In this document: positions 42,810 through 53,826 of the stretch, piece after piece
How the letters are laid out: every line of letters starts with the position of its first letter
Numbering within the stretch: the first letter of the stretch is position 1
Assembly (NCBI GenBank): GCA_036320915.1
Contig: JAXBDG010000005.1
Span: forward strand, 1,178,001 to 1,242,000
Length of the DNA stretch: 64,000 nucleotides
Reading direction: 5' to 3'
Source: Linnemannia elongata
Lineage: Eukaryota > Mortierellomycota > Mortierellomycetes > Mortierellales > Mortierellaceae
Notes under the pieces: generated by a model
Databases searched by the model: none
What the model saw: only the letters and a program-made list of their open reading frames with translations
What the model was told of the DNA's origin: nothing
Position numbers and translations under genes: made by a program

Positions 42810-43861
42810 TCAGGAGAAGGCTCGCCAAGGGCCATAAAATAGCAGTCTCCTTTCTTCCCATAAGAGAAATTTTCTTTAAATGCAATGCATTAAGAGAATC
42901 CTCAATGTGCCACCTACGGTTTTTCCTGTCAATAGAGTCGCTTCTAAGTGAAGTCGTTCACAAATGGTCAGCTACCATCAGTCTTTTTAGGATGGATAGA
43001 GCACTCTAATGCCTATGTCTTCAAGAAGTTTTAGCCGTTTTGGTCTAATTTTAATACTCGTAGTTTATCCATGAAGACCAAAAAACGCGTAAAGGATGCA
43101 TCCTAGAGAACATTTTGATCTATTCTTCATCAACTTTCGAAAGACTTATCATGCGGAATAAGTAGTCCATGAAAACTCATGAAACTACATGAACAAGTGC
43201 TTTTTCTAATGGAAAATCCAATGACATCAAAAAAACTACGCCGTAGATAGAAAAAAGCAACCGTATTCTCTATTCAAAGTCTCCAGGTACTTTAATTACC
43301 CCATTTGGCGTTAACTAATAAGTAGTAGCTCTACAACTACTGCATAGAACCAAAGAAAACGAGACTTAGGACATAGTAGTTGTTCAAGAGTATTAACCAT
43401 CCAAGTTTCATGGTTATATCTTCGGTTTTGATGGAATAGCATGCGTTTTTAGATGCAAAAGTTGGGCATTTTTTATGTAAGAGCGACTGCAGAGGTTTTA
43501 GGCGGTAGCAGCTCTATCATTCCTCAACAGAATCGTCTCTTAAATGCCTTGTCTTGAAGCTCCTGAACTCTTCTCCGCGCTGGATTGAGCAGTGCTTCTC
43601 CAGTGGCAGTATTGCGGCAGTTATGATCGTCCTAGCGAAGAGTGTCCTAATGCGAGAGGTCTGAATTGTGTCGAGTCAGAGAGATAAATCCTTGATGCTT
43701 ATTGGCTGATTCCCTGTACTTGAACATTTTTTTTACATATCAACCTCATTACACAAGTCTTGCATACTTGTCAACCAAAGACACTTGTATTTGATCTTGG
43801 GATACACTCTTGATATAAAATGACTCCTTCGCAGTGACAAGTAGAGATGAATAAGCATGTT
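42810..43861. other. Non-coding left arm of the MULE
   Basis: This is AT-rich DNA inside the element with no open frame worth reporting. It probably holds the transposase terminator and subterminal binding sites, but no repeated motif was recognised by eye. Confidence 0.5.
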
Positions 43862-46782
43862 TTATTTAGGGCGCTGCCTTTGACGCTTGTTACTGAGACT
43901 GTACCCTTCTTTGACTGGCATATGCGCATGAAGTAGGTCGCGAGCTCTCTTCATCGTAGATAAAACCTCGTCATCGTTCGGCACAGCCTTATCTGGGTCC
44001 ATAACGCTAATGTAACTATTAATGGAGTCGACAATGCTACTGAGAGTCTGAGCAACCGTCAAAACCGTAGGAGCGGGTTGCAGTGAAAGCTCCTCCTCAG
44101 AGCTCAAAGGCATAGGGTCTGCTCGGAACTCCAAGTGACCTTTGGGGCGATAATCAGTGTTTGGAAATGCAATTTCCGCCAAGGCTAGGTGTTTGCAGAC
44201 CATGTGCGTACTTGAAAAGTCAGCACAGGTACACTTGCGAAACTGCCCTGCCATCCCAAGATCCCAATCGACTGTCAGGTCGTAAGAGACGTCGGGGATG
44301 GTGAATGATGGAACCTTTAGCACTGAATCGTCATCAGATTGTAGCAGAAGGAGTTTTCCAGGGTCTTGCATTCGAGTGCGATCGATGTGGTTCTGGGCCG
44401 CCAGCCTTGCGATCAGAGCCTTCTTGCGACCAGGAGTCATCTTCCCAACTTGCACAATGTGACGGACACACATCTGTTGAAAGTGCGGCACGGCTTTCTT
44501 GGCGAGAGTATGGATCACTGAATCCAGGCGCCGTTGTTGCTTGTCTTTGAAGAAGTGTTTCTTCAAGGTGTTATGCCAGCTCTCGATGAAGTTATTGGTG
44601 TTGATACAACCATAAGCGACTTGTTGGCGGTGACAAAACATCCAACGCCTCCTGTCCGCCTCATGAGCCAGGTAGTTGGCGTCCAGGTACTTGATAAACT
44701 CGGACGCAATGTCTTGCCACTCATTTCTAAACGCGTCCAGCAAAGTGTTGGACTCCTCCTCCGTCCGTGCATAGAGGATGCCTTTGAGCTGTTTCCGTAC
44801 CTGGTGTAAGACGAACACAGCAATAAACGCCTACATTAATATAATCCCCTTCATTATTGGCTTCAACGCAGCATATGAATAGCATAGTTACATCATGTCT
44901 TTAAAAGAGTCGTTTACAAACTAGTCAGAAAAGTCTCACTTACCCTGTCTTTCCTTTCCTTCTTTTTAGCTATGGAGATATTATCCATGCCGAGTTTTTC
45001 CTTGGTGAAGTTGCGCTCCCAAGCTTGCAAGATATGCCACGCACAGTAAAATATGCGCGGCTTGAAATCGAAAGCATATTGGATGGCATTGATCTCGTTT
45101 GTGCCTTGGTCAGTGATTACAGCGGTAGGGAAATACGGCTCGGCACACAGTTGGTCCATCTTTGCTTTCAGCTGACAAAGCCATTCCTTCAAGAGTTCCC
45201 ACTTTTGAGTCTTCGTCAACAGGAACGCGACAGGGATGCCGAAGCCTGTTTCCTTGTTCTTTACAACAATGGTAAATAAGTATGTGTCTCGTCTAAAGCA
45301 CCATAGAGAACAGTTACAAGGAGTAAGAGACAAGATGGCAGCCAAAATCAAACAGTACAAAATACGAGTGTTCAAGGGAAACGCTTACCCGCGGGCATGA
45401 TGGGTACCATCAAAGCAGAACACATCGCCCCATTGCCTGAGTTGATCCAACTGCCAGGGCGATGAGAATCCATGGTACACGCTGTTTGCCTTGTCATAGA
45501 AGGTAAAGTAGTTGTTCCTGTCCAGTTCCTCCATCCATAGTCTTGCGGATATCATGTCGTCGTTGCTCTTCCTGACTTCCTTGGCTGTAATGGCGTACAA
45601 GATGTTGTAGACGTCGTCGTAGGTGATAAAATTGTCCCTAGACAACGCCATGGTCCCCTTTCCCTCCAAGAAGCGAGCAAACCTGGCGTGGTCTATCGTC
45701 AACTGCTCCATGATGGCATTGATGGACATTCCTCTCATGAGCATGGCTTTGATCCTCAGCTTGACAGCCTCCGATTTCCGCATGCTCCCAATGTTCTCCG
45801 CGCATCCAAGCTTGTGGTTGTGCTCGAAAAAATATTCGATCATGCATGTATTGCCGGGCATGCCATCACTCGTTGACCGTGGTCTAAACGTAGCTTTAAT
45901 GGACGACCGGCAGTTACAACTGATGGAAGGCAAACGCAATCTGGTCTTTTCCTTCTTTCCACCCTTGATTCGGCCCTTGACCTCGTACTTTTTGCTTTTG
46001 CAATGACAGCTGTATCGACTGAGAATCTGCCCTGCCTTGTCCTTTTTGGCCTGGGTGCTGCTTTCTTTGACGTTAGTGGAGTAAGGGTGAGGCTTGGTGC
46101 GCAACGTGAAGCTGGTGCCGATGCAGTCCGAGTGTCGCTTCAGCCAGTCCTCGAAAAAGGCTGCCTTGACATAGAAGACCAGACAGCGCCCCTCCTTCTT
46201 CTCACTCAAGGTAATCCGTTTACCTTCCGGAAACCCATAGGTCTCAGCCGTTTCAATGATATAGGGGTCATCGAAGAGTGAATCACGGATAGCATTGAGC
46301 ACATTTCGCTGGAGGTCGGCTGCCTGCCTCGCTCTCATGGGCACACGGTCTGTCTTGACGCTCACTTCGCAGATATTCATCACCCTGCTGTCGACACCTG
46401 CAATACCGTCTCCGGAAGATGCGGCCTCATCGTGCCCGGCTCCGCCGTCTGTCTCGCTCTCGGATTCATCACTTCCTTCGGCCTCGGGTGAACCTTCGAC
46501 CATGTCCTTAGTTTGGTCATTCTCAGCTTGACCGTCCTCAGCAAGACCCGAGTCCATATCAGCTAGACGTAAGATCTTAATAATAGCGTAGACACGGATT
46601 GAGTGTGAGTAAACCAAGCATCGTGCTTATATCGACAGCGTCGTTTCATGATGGTAGGCACCAAGCAATATTAATAATAAGCAACTCACCAACGAGCTGG
46701 ACAGCTTTGATAGCGCGTCATCGAAGGGTTCTCTCGAATAGTCCTCTGTGACCATCCAGTTGACGGCCGCTTGGGTGTCCAT
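43862..46782 (-). CDS. MULE transposase (FAR1-like zinc finger, DDE, SWIM)
   Basis: Transposase of 865 aa from four exons (minus strand): 46782-46690, 46575-45389, 45292-44944 and 44830-43862. Residues about 221-285 form a FAR1/WRKY-GCM1-type zinc-binding domain (YSCHCKSKKY, CNCRSS, HNHKLG). The DDE triad is D421 (FCFDGTHHA), D488 (AVITDQGTNE) and E626 (NNFIESWHNTLK), in the spacing of the MULE domain. A SWIM zinc finger with C743, C745, C755 and H757 (KCTCADFSSTHMVCKH) follows. Residues 50-90 are acidic. The start of exon 2 uses AG at 46577-46576, which keeps the frame; an AG a few bases downstream would not. The protein would bind the terminal repeats, cut and reinsert the element in the nucleus. 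No stop or frameshift is present. Confidence 0.9.
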
Positions 46783-46820
46783 GACGCGAGTGAAGAGGAC
46801 GACTTTGTATGGGAGAGAGA

Positions 46821-46904
46821 TGCTTGTGTGTGAGAGAAGGATGCTTGTGTGTGCGAGAAGGGTGCTTGTGTGTGAGAGAGGGGTGCTTGTGTGTGAAAGA
46901 GGGA
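46821..46904. repeat. 21-bp tandem repeat, four copies, in the MULE
   Basis: TGCTTGTGTGTG recurs at 46821, 46842, 46863 and 46884, an exact 21-bp period with minor changes between copies. It lies upstream of the transposase start and inside the right end of the element. Confidence 0.9.
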
Positions 46905-47022
46905 AGATTGTGTATCGGAAGGCAGAGGAGAACAGCCTGATGTTTATTCTTGCAATTAGGGACGAGAATCAAACCGCTGACGTAGAAGAAAGGGAGATCG
47001 CAAAAGCTGTATTTTTGTCCAG

Positions 47023-47048
47023 AATCGGGGCCTTCATAAGGAGATTCT
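47023..47048. repeat. Right terminal inverted repeat of the MULE (26 bp)
   Basis: Reverse complement of 42784-42809, with all 26 positions matching. Followed directly by AGGAGGA. Confidence 0.93.
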
Positions 47049-47693
47049 AGGAGGAAGGAGTTTGGACCATGGGCGCATAAATCACGTCACCGAAGCTAGA
47101 AAGCCGCCCGCCCTCGAGTTGCTTACACTTCTTTTTGGTATGCCCTTTTTTTGTCACCCGCGCTCACTCTTCCCACATCTCTCTGTTGTGCCAGCTCACC
47201 ATCTTGATCAACGGAAGGTAGATCCGCGTCCAGGCACCATCACTGATCCACTGATTGTCTCACAGAGATGTATTTTTTTTTGATCAAATATGATTAGCAA
47301 AAGGGAAAGGCGAACAAGAAGGGAAGTGTCCAGCCTACAGTACCCTCTCCTTCAAGATGAAATTAGGGGTAGAAAGAAACGACAGAGGCAGGAAGACAAT
47401 AGGCAGGAAGGCGGGCGTGCAGGAGGAAAACAACAGCGTACACAACTCCTTACGCCTTTAGTACATTTCAGCAGTTGTCAACGGTTCTTGGCAGGAAGGA
47501 AAAATAGAGTTTGTCTGAAATTGGAATGAATCGACCCACTGCGTGGATCTTGGCGCAACTGTCTACCAATCACTTCGAATAAATGGCCTGTGATGTTTTC
47601 CCTTTATTTATTTATTTTTTCTTGTTGCCTTTGAACACTCCTCTTCCATTCTGTCAACAATTATTTGCAGCTCACAAATCACCTCCCCATTCC
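47049..47693. promoter_or_regulatory. Upstream region of transporter B
   Basis: About 650 bp without a gene. It starts with the right copy of the presumed 7-bp target duplication (47049-47055) and runs through purine-rich DNA to a T-rich leader (about 47597-47640) before the B start codon at 47694. Confidence 0.5.
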
Positions 47694-49904
47694 ATGAGCG
47701 ACTCTCAACAGCAACAGGAACGGCAGACGTATATAGCCAGCACAGGAGAGCGACGGCCACTTCTTGCAAGAACAATAGAGAGGACAGTGTCATGGACAAC
47801 AGCCAGGCTGGAGGCTGATCAAGTAGACACAGATACCCAGGAAGCAATAGCTAAAAAGGAGGAAGAGGAGGAGACACAATGGTTCGCAGAGCTGCGGCGG
47901 AGGCCGTGGCTTCAACGACCCAGCGTATACTGGCTTATACCCTGGAGTGCTCTCTGTGGCGTAATCACGGGGCTCTGTACCACTACCATGTGGCAACTTC
48001 GAAGCCGTACCATGTGCCATCATCTTCTCAGAAATCCAACCATTCATACATATCCCGGATCCTTTGGCTTGTTGTCCGAGGGAGTGAGCCAATGGGCACC
48101 ACTCGACGAATGCATGACTCCAACCATGATTGGCATGGTACGGCAGCTGGAATCACGAATCGTCACCATTTCCAGTGTCAGTCGTAAGTGTCAAGTCGAT
48201 CCAGCGAAATAATGTTACACTTCTACGTGAATGGATATACGGTCCTCTATGTTTAGTAAGCCTTGACCGTTGTTCTTCCTTACCTCAACTTGCTAGTCTT
48301 GTTAACGCTCGCCAAGTGGTGCTCTTTGAGTGATGTCTATGGCCGCAAGGTGCTTTTTCACATTGGTCTGGCAGGAACAGCAGTGTACATCTGTCTCAAT
48401 TGGTTCGCTGCCAGTCGCTACAACTTTCTTGGATACTATGTATATTACCTTGAAGCGGTCAGCTTTGCCTTGATGCCTGCCGCGGCGGTTCTCAATCCTG
48501 CTATCTTTGCCTACTGCGGTAAGAGTGGCAAGTTGTGATGGAGTGAACGATACATGAATGAAGATATCAAAAGCCTCTTTACCAACGCCCTTTGTTTTTT
48601 TTCTTTAGCCGACTGCACGCAGAAAAGTCAAAGGGCGCTAACAATAGGTTATATTATTGTCGCACTGGCAATTGGAAGCATGAGTGGAGCCATCCTTATG
48701 ATGCACATCAAAGAAACTACAGGAGACCCCACACTGATACTCAGGATCGCCCTTATTATCGTCGCGCTCCTCGCCATCTACATGTCTTTTGTGCCCGAGT
48801 CCTTAAGAAGAAAACCCATTCCGCTGCCATGTTTGGTGCCTCATCGAGACGAAAGTGAGCATGAAACAGAAGACACCGCCTCACCGCCACCACGCTCATA
48901 TTTCTGGTCTATTGTAGGCTTTTTCAATGAGGGCACATCGATGATCTTTGACCCAGTGCTGGCAATACTCCCTGGAAGAATTCCCAAATCAGCCAACATG
49001 GCCTCAAGCGCGACACCATTACTCATACTACTCGCGCACTTTCTTGTGGGCATTGGAAGCTACGGTAACTGACCACATATTTTTTTGTCCGCCTGTGCTT
49101 GGAGAATTTGCCTGTTCTACTCGTTCTGACGCCAAGTTTTTTTTCTTCTTACCTTTTCCTAACGTATTAGGCGACACCAACCTGATAGTCTCGATGACAA
49201 GTTTGGTCTTTCATTGGGATGTTGACGACAATGAGCGGTACCAGAACTTCATATCGTTGGTCATGATAGTCGTGCTTCTGGGACTCTTGCCGCTCTGGAA
49301 TTTGGCCTACAAAGCGTTTGTTATCGACGACACAGACGATCCAACGCAATCTGCGGCCCATCATGACTGGATCCAGCACTCTTCTCAAGCTACTGCAACT
49401 CGCCCTCTGTTCGACCTTGAGGCGATCAAAATGGAGCTTTTCTTCTCCATCTGCAGTCTGCTTTTTGTCCTTGTGGGCTATCTTCTCATCCCGTTATTTC
49501 CGTCGCCTACGATGCTCTATCTTGGTAAACCCATACCAATCATCTTTACTCAGATAATTAATTACATATCGAAGTTCTTCCCTTCCTCACTCACCTGTGC
49601 TATGTTTCCTTTTTCTTTTAATACGTTACTAGCGGGAGGTTTGATAGCGGTCGGAACCATATCTGCCGTCTCCGTGATTTCATTGTTGTCCTCGGTCGTG
49701 CCTAACCAACTCGTAGGTGCCATTTTCGGTGCTCACAGCATCTGCCAACAATTGGCCAACATCGTATTTGGTCTGACTTATGAGCCCTTGTACATGAAGA
49801 CCAAGGCCACTTCGCCCTTGCTCTATTACTATGTATCTGCAGGGTTGGTCGCTTTAGGCTTACTTGTGCAGACGTTCAACAGGATTTTGTATCATAAAAA
49901 ATAA
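47694..49904 (+). CDS. Major facilitator superfamily transporter, tandem copy B
   Basis: MFS transporter of 597 aa. Exons: 47694-48183, 48297-48518, 48609-49064, 49171-49524 and 49633-49904. The N-terminal dileucine motif is GERRPLL, followed by an acidic stretch (KKEEEEETQW) and WFAELRRRPWLQRPSVYW. Motif A is SLSDVYGRK. FDPVLAILPGRIPKS precedes helix 7, EAIKMELFFSI lies in the second half, and the protein ends in ILYHKK. The open frame happens to run through introns 3 and 4, so an unspliced reading looks longer than the real exons; the paralogue comparison fixes the junctions. The promoter region lies just to the right of the MULE, so an effect of the insertion on its expression is possible but not shown. 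Confidence 0.88.
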
Positions 49905-50112
49905 ACGCTACTCGATCTTCTTACCTGTAAAATGAGAACGCAAGGTGTGACATGCATGTGCCAGGGCTGTGCAAGCCTGCGTATATTACGACGTCGTGGC
50001 CCTCAAATTGTTCCACGTTATAGTTCAGACCACTAGCCCAAAGGAGTCGAATCTTGAAGTCTTTCCGGCGGCAATCCCACCTGGTTCAGTTGCATAGGTA
50101 AAACAAGAAGTA

Positions 50113-50114
<2 letters not shown>

Positions 50115-50144
<30 letters not shown>
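50115..50144. repeat. (CT)15 microsatellite
   Basis: Fifteen CT units. The complement of this sequence occurs as the GA tract 99 bases downstream. Confidence 0.95.
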
Positions 50145-50147
<3 letters not shown>

Positions 50148-50239
50148 CCATTTAATTGCTGCTCGAATGGACATTGCCGGAGGAGGTGACTGCAATCAAT
50201 GAAGCAAAAAGAGAAAGTACATTGGTAGAAAGGAACAGC

Positions 50240-50242
<3 letters not shown>

Positions 50243-50289
<47 letters not shown>
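50243..50289. repeat. (GA)n microsatellite, 47 bases
   Basis: About 23 uninterrupted GA units, able to pair with the CT tract at 50115-50144. Confidence 0.95.
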
Positions 50290-50291
<2 letters not shown>

Positions 50292-50729
50292 CAAGGAATG
50301 TGCACAATTCCTTACTTTGGAGACGCGAAAGAAGGGAGAGAGGAAGGTTCAAGTATCGACCAATGATGTGCTCTGATTGCTCGACAACCAGCCCCATTTG
50401 CTCTCACAGCCTAAAACCATTAACTGTTTGATCATTCTCTCTTCTCTTCGTTTGTTTTCTTTTCTCTTCTCCACTTTCCTTTTCTTTTCACTACCACACC
50501 TTGTATCCATACACTTCATCTATCCCCTGTATCAGTACCATGTACCACGCCCCTTACCTTAACCCCTACTCCTAGTCTCACCCTCTCCCTCACCCTCTCC
50601 CTCACCCTCTCACTCACACTTCTTTCTCGCCTTTGCATACACCAACTTCCACTCTCTTTCATACGACTACCATCCATATCCAGCATATACCCAGTCACAC
50701 CCTCACGTTTATATCACCGTACATACAGG

Positions 50730-52939
50730 ATGCGACACACTCAACAACAACCCGATAACGACGACACAAACGAGAGACGACCGCTGCTATCTCCACGGAC
50801 ACCGAGCGCCTGGTCAATTACAATCACCGCCCTGGGACTGGATCAAGACAAACCATCATTCGAGGAAATAGCAGCATGTACACAGGCGGACAAGCTGGAG
50901 GAGGAAAAGGAAGAAAGGTGGTTCGCAGAGTTGAAGAGACGACCGTGGCGGAATCGTCCGAGCACCTTGTGGATCGGGCCCTGGTTGTTGCTGTTTGGAC
51001 TGATACTGGGGATGTGTTTAGCGCCACTCGAAAGGTTGAAAGCAGAGGTGATATGCGCGGACATCTTGTCTGATCCAGACAATGGTTTGTATCTGGGGCA
51101 GGGCAACTTTGATAATCTGGCTGTCAATGGAGGAGGAGGAGATCCGTGTCAGACAGAAACCGTTCTTGCCGTCATACACCTTCTGGAGGGTCGAATGCGC
51201 ACCATGACAGGCTTTGGCAGTAAGTCAGTCACGCGCGCTTTCATTTTTTCACCTAGCACAGCCCTCAGGTTTTCGACTGGACTAAAGCCTTTTATTTTCC
51301 AACTTCAAGTGCTATTGTCACTAGCAAAGTGGTGTTCGACAAGTGATATTTATGGTCGCAAACTCCTGCTACAGGTTGGGCTGGCGGGGATCGCCACATG
51401 TGTTATGATAGGATGGTTTGCAGCGAGTCGGTACAATCAATTCGGATCCAACGTTTACTACCTTGAGGTGGTCGCTCTCACCTTAATGCCAGCAGGACAG
51501 GTCATAAACACGGCAATATTTGCATACATCGGTACGAGATACGCACAGGGTTTTAGTTACATTGAGGCGCGTATTGGTTCATCCGCTCATTTCCAACTTG
51601 GTGCCCCTTTTCTTCTTTCATTTGTAGCGGACGTCACGGAAAAGCAAAACCGCAGTCTCATATGCGGATACTTAGTTACGAGCATGGCACTAGGAGGGCT
51701 CACTGGGTCCACCATAAGCACATACATATGGACAGCAACAGGAGATCTTACAGTGCCACTCAGGATAACTCTCATCTTGATCGCTCTCCTGGCAGTCTAC
51801 ATATCGATACTACCGGAGTCTCTCAGATATTCCCCAGCATCCTCACTCTGTATTTCGAGCGGTATTGACGATGCCAGCGGTCGCGGAGTACCCGACTCAA
51901 CCGCAACATCTCCCTGGGCTATCTGGAATTTCTTCAACTTGGCCAAGGAGGCTACATGCATGATATTCGACCCGATCCTACTTATTCTTCCAGGACGTGT
52001 CCCTAAATCGGCACACATGGCCTTGAGTGCTGCGCCGGCAATCATCCTGCTTGTTCGCGTACTGACCTTCACCGCCAACTATGGCACGTCTATGTTTGCC
52101 GCTATGAACTGGAGTTTGACATACAGCTTGAATGAGCAGCCGGTAGCAGTTTGCTGACCTTCTACGCGTCGGTTCGTTGCTTTTTTGTTTCTATAGGTGC
52201 AAACAGTCTACTCTTCTCGATGGCCAAACTAGTGTTTCACTGGAACGTATACGAAGATGGCCATTATCATGCGTTCGTGCAGCTGTGCGTGTTCATAACG
52301 TTTTTAGGCATCTTTCCAGCACTACTTTCGATATACAAGGCTGTGGTCATGAAAACTGAAGAGACAGAGGAGCTGTGTGGATCGAACGACTCTAGTCGGC
52401 CACAAGAATCGCTCTTGCACCACAGTTCGGACCTTCCTTTGACAGGAATCAGTGCGGTCAAGATGGACATGTTCTTTATCGTCTTTGGCCTTTGTATCAT
52501 GATTTTCGGCTTTCTCATCGTGCCCATCTTTCCTTCTATTCCTGCTCTTTATCTCGGTAACCTGCAGACCTGATCGATTAAATGCAAGGAACACGACACT
52601 ATGCAAGGACTATCGATCTTGCTTCCTAACCACTTCCACCCTTTTTTTCTTGGGCATTTGTCAATAGCGGGAGCAACAAACAGTCTCGCTGCAATATCCT
52701 CGGTGTCGTGCATTGCAGTGATGTCGTCCATTGTTCCCTCGGACATGATAGGTGCAGCTTATGGCGCTTACAGCGTGTCTGAGGGTCTCGGAGGGGTTAT
52801 TGCCGACTTTACTTATGGATCATTGTTTGTGAAGACAATGAAGACCTCACCTATCTTTTATTACTATGTCTCCGCGGGTCTGTGTACAATCGCCCTTTTT
52901 GCACAACTGATCAATTGGTCGTCTTACCGCAGGAAATAA
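50730..52939 (+). CDS. Major facilitator superfamily transporter, tandem copy C
   Basis: MFS transporter of 599 aa. Exons: 50730-51219, 51310-51531, 51628-52083, 52197-52556 and 52668-52939. It has the dileucine motif NERRPLL, then WFAELKRRPWRNRPSTLW, motif A as TSDIYGRK, FDPILLILPGRVPKS, SAVKMDMFF, SPIFYYYVSAGL and the end SYRRK. Exon 1 (490 bp), exon 2 (222), exon 3 (456) and exon 5 (272) have exactly the lengths of copy B. Intron 3 begins with GC (TATG|GCACGT) where every other copy has GT. Reading without that splice reaches a stop after about 25 further codons, losing helices 7-12. Either the GC site is used or this copy is partly disabled. Confidence 0.83.
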
Positions 52940-53826
52940 AAAGGAAAACGCGAACTCGCCTTTGACGCGTGCTGCGATAAGAACAGACCAATTTAGATGA
53001 ATTGGTCTTTTGTCTCACGCTTTATTTGCACCTTTTATTCTCATTGTTTAACAACAATGAAACAAACGATCCTCTCTCCATCAAAAGTCTTACACTCTTT
53101 TCCTTTTTTCCAAATCGTGACATGTGGAATTGTAACTGTTGCATTGTATCCAGATGAGCAAGGCACGCCAAGAATATATGGCACCGAGGTTGGACGCTGA
53201 CTTGGTCTGAGAGACAGGCAGGAGATGAAGGCGAGGGTGAAGGAACAGTATAGGATAGTGATAGGAACGAACGTAACAATGCTTACCAGGACAACCTCGA
53301 TCGTGAAGGGCGCATTATACAAATGGCCATAGAATCTTTTGAGCATGACCAACAAGCGGACGAATAGGGTGGATATTCTTTCTTTTGGCGTTTTCTCTTA
53401 GTTCAATGTGCTTTGCCTTTTTCCTTTGCTTCATTAGTATTTATTATTTCGCAGACATCATATCTCTAAAAGTAATGAGCTAAACACACAATAAAGAGCT
53501 TCGCCCATGTTCAGTAGCCATGATGATTAACCAGGGCGGTATATTCTGGCGATGTTGCACGGCTGCCCTTACACTCCTTTGAACTGACCAAGTGCAAAAA
53601 CGACAGAAGAAAAACTGTGACGATGAGCCAGCCACTCAGCTATCTTTTTGTCCAACGCCCGTTTCTACTTTCAGTTTCCTTTACTTTCCTCTGCTCAGTT
53701 CAATTGCCCTCCACAGCCAGACTATCACTCACCTCTCGACTCAATTGCCCTCATACCCGAGCTTTTACCGCACACACAACACAAACAAAAATCACAACAT
53801 ACAGTGTCTGTGCTTAACTAGCACTC
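52940..53826. other. Intergenic region between transporters C and D
   Basis: About 890 bp with no supported gene. A minus-strand frame of about 100 codons (53041-53346) has hydrophobic stretches but no recognised family. A T/CT-rich leader precedes the D start. Confidence 0.5.

Larger units (their letters stand above)
42784..47048 (-). mobile_element. Complete Mutator-like DNA transposon (MULE), 4265 bp
   Basis: The element is bounded by perfect 26-bp terminal inverted repeats (42784-42809 and 47023-47048; outer end AGAATCTCCTTATGAAGG) and flanked by a 7-bp direct repeat. It encodes one four-exon transposase on the minus strand with all catalytic residues and no interruptions. About 1.05 kb of AT-rich, gene-free DNA lies between the left repeat and the transposase stop. 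The right repeat is about 240 bp upstream of the transposase start. It sits between tandem transporter copies A and B. An intact frame and identical repeats point to recent insertion or current competence, which is inference. Confidence 0.9.
49905..50729. other. Intergenic region between transporters B and C
   Basis: About 825 bp without a gene. It contains a CT microsatellite (50115-50144) and a GA microsatellite (50243-50289), complementary to each other, then a CT-rich leader up to the C start. Confidence 0.6.

Noticed and set aside
45623..46006. Plus-strand frame of 127 codons inside the MULE
   Set aside because: It is the antisense shadow of transposase exon 2, which has clear domain matches.
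48948..49170. Continuous open frame through intron 3 of transporter B, suggesting no intron
   Set aside because: The intron has GT and AG at the same phase as the other four copies, and keeping it would insert a non-conserved segment between helices.
53041..53346. Minus-strand frame with hydrophobic stretches between transporters C and D
   Set aside because: A GTAAGC donor-like site follows its first 20 codons and either reading gives no family I recognise; not enough to call a gene.
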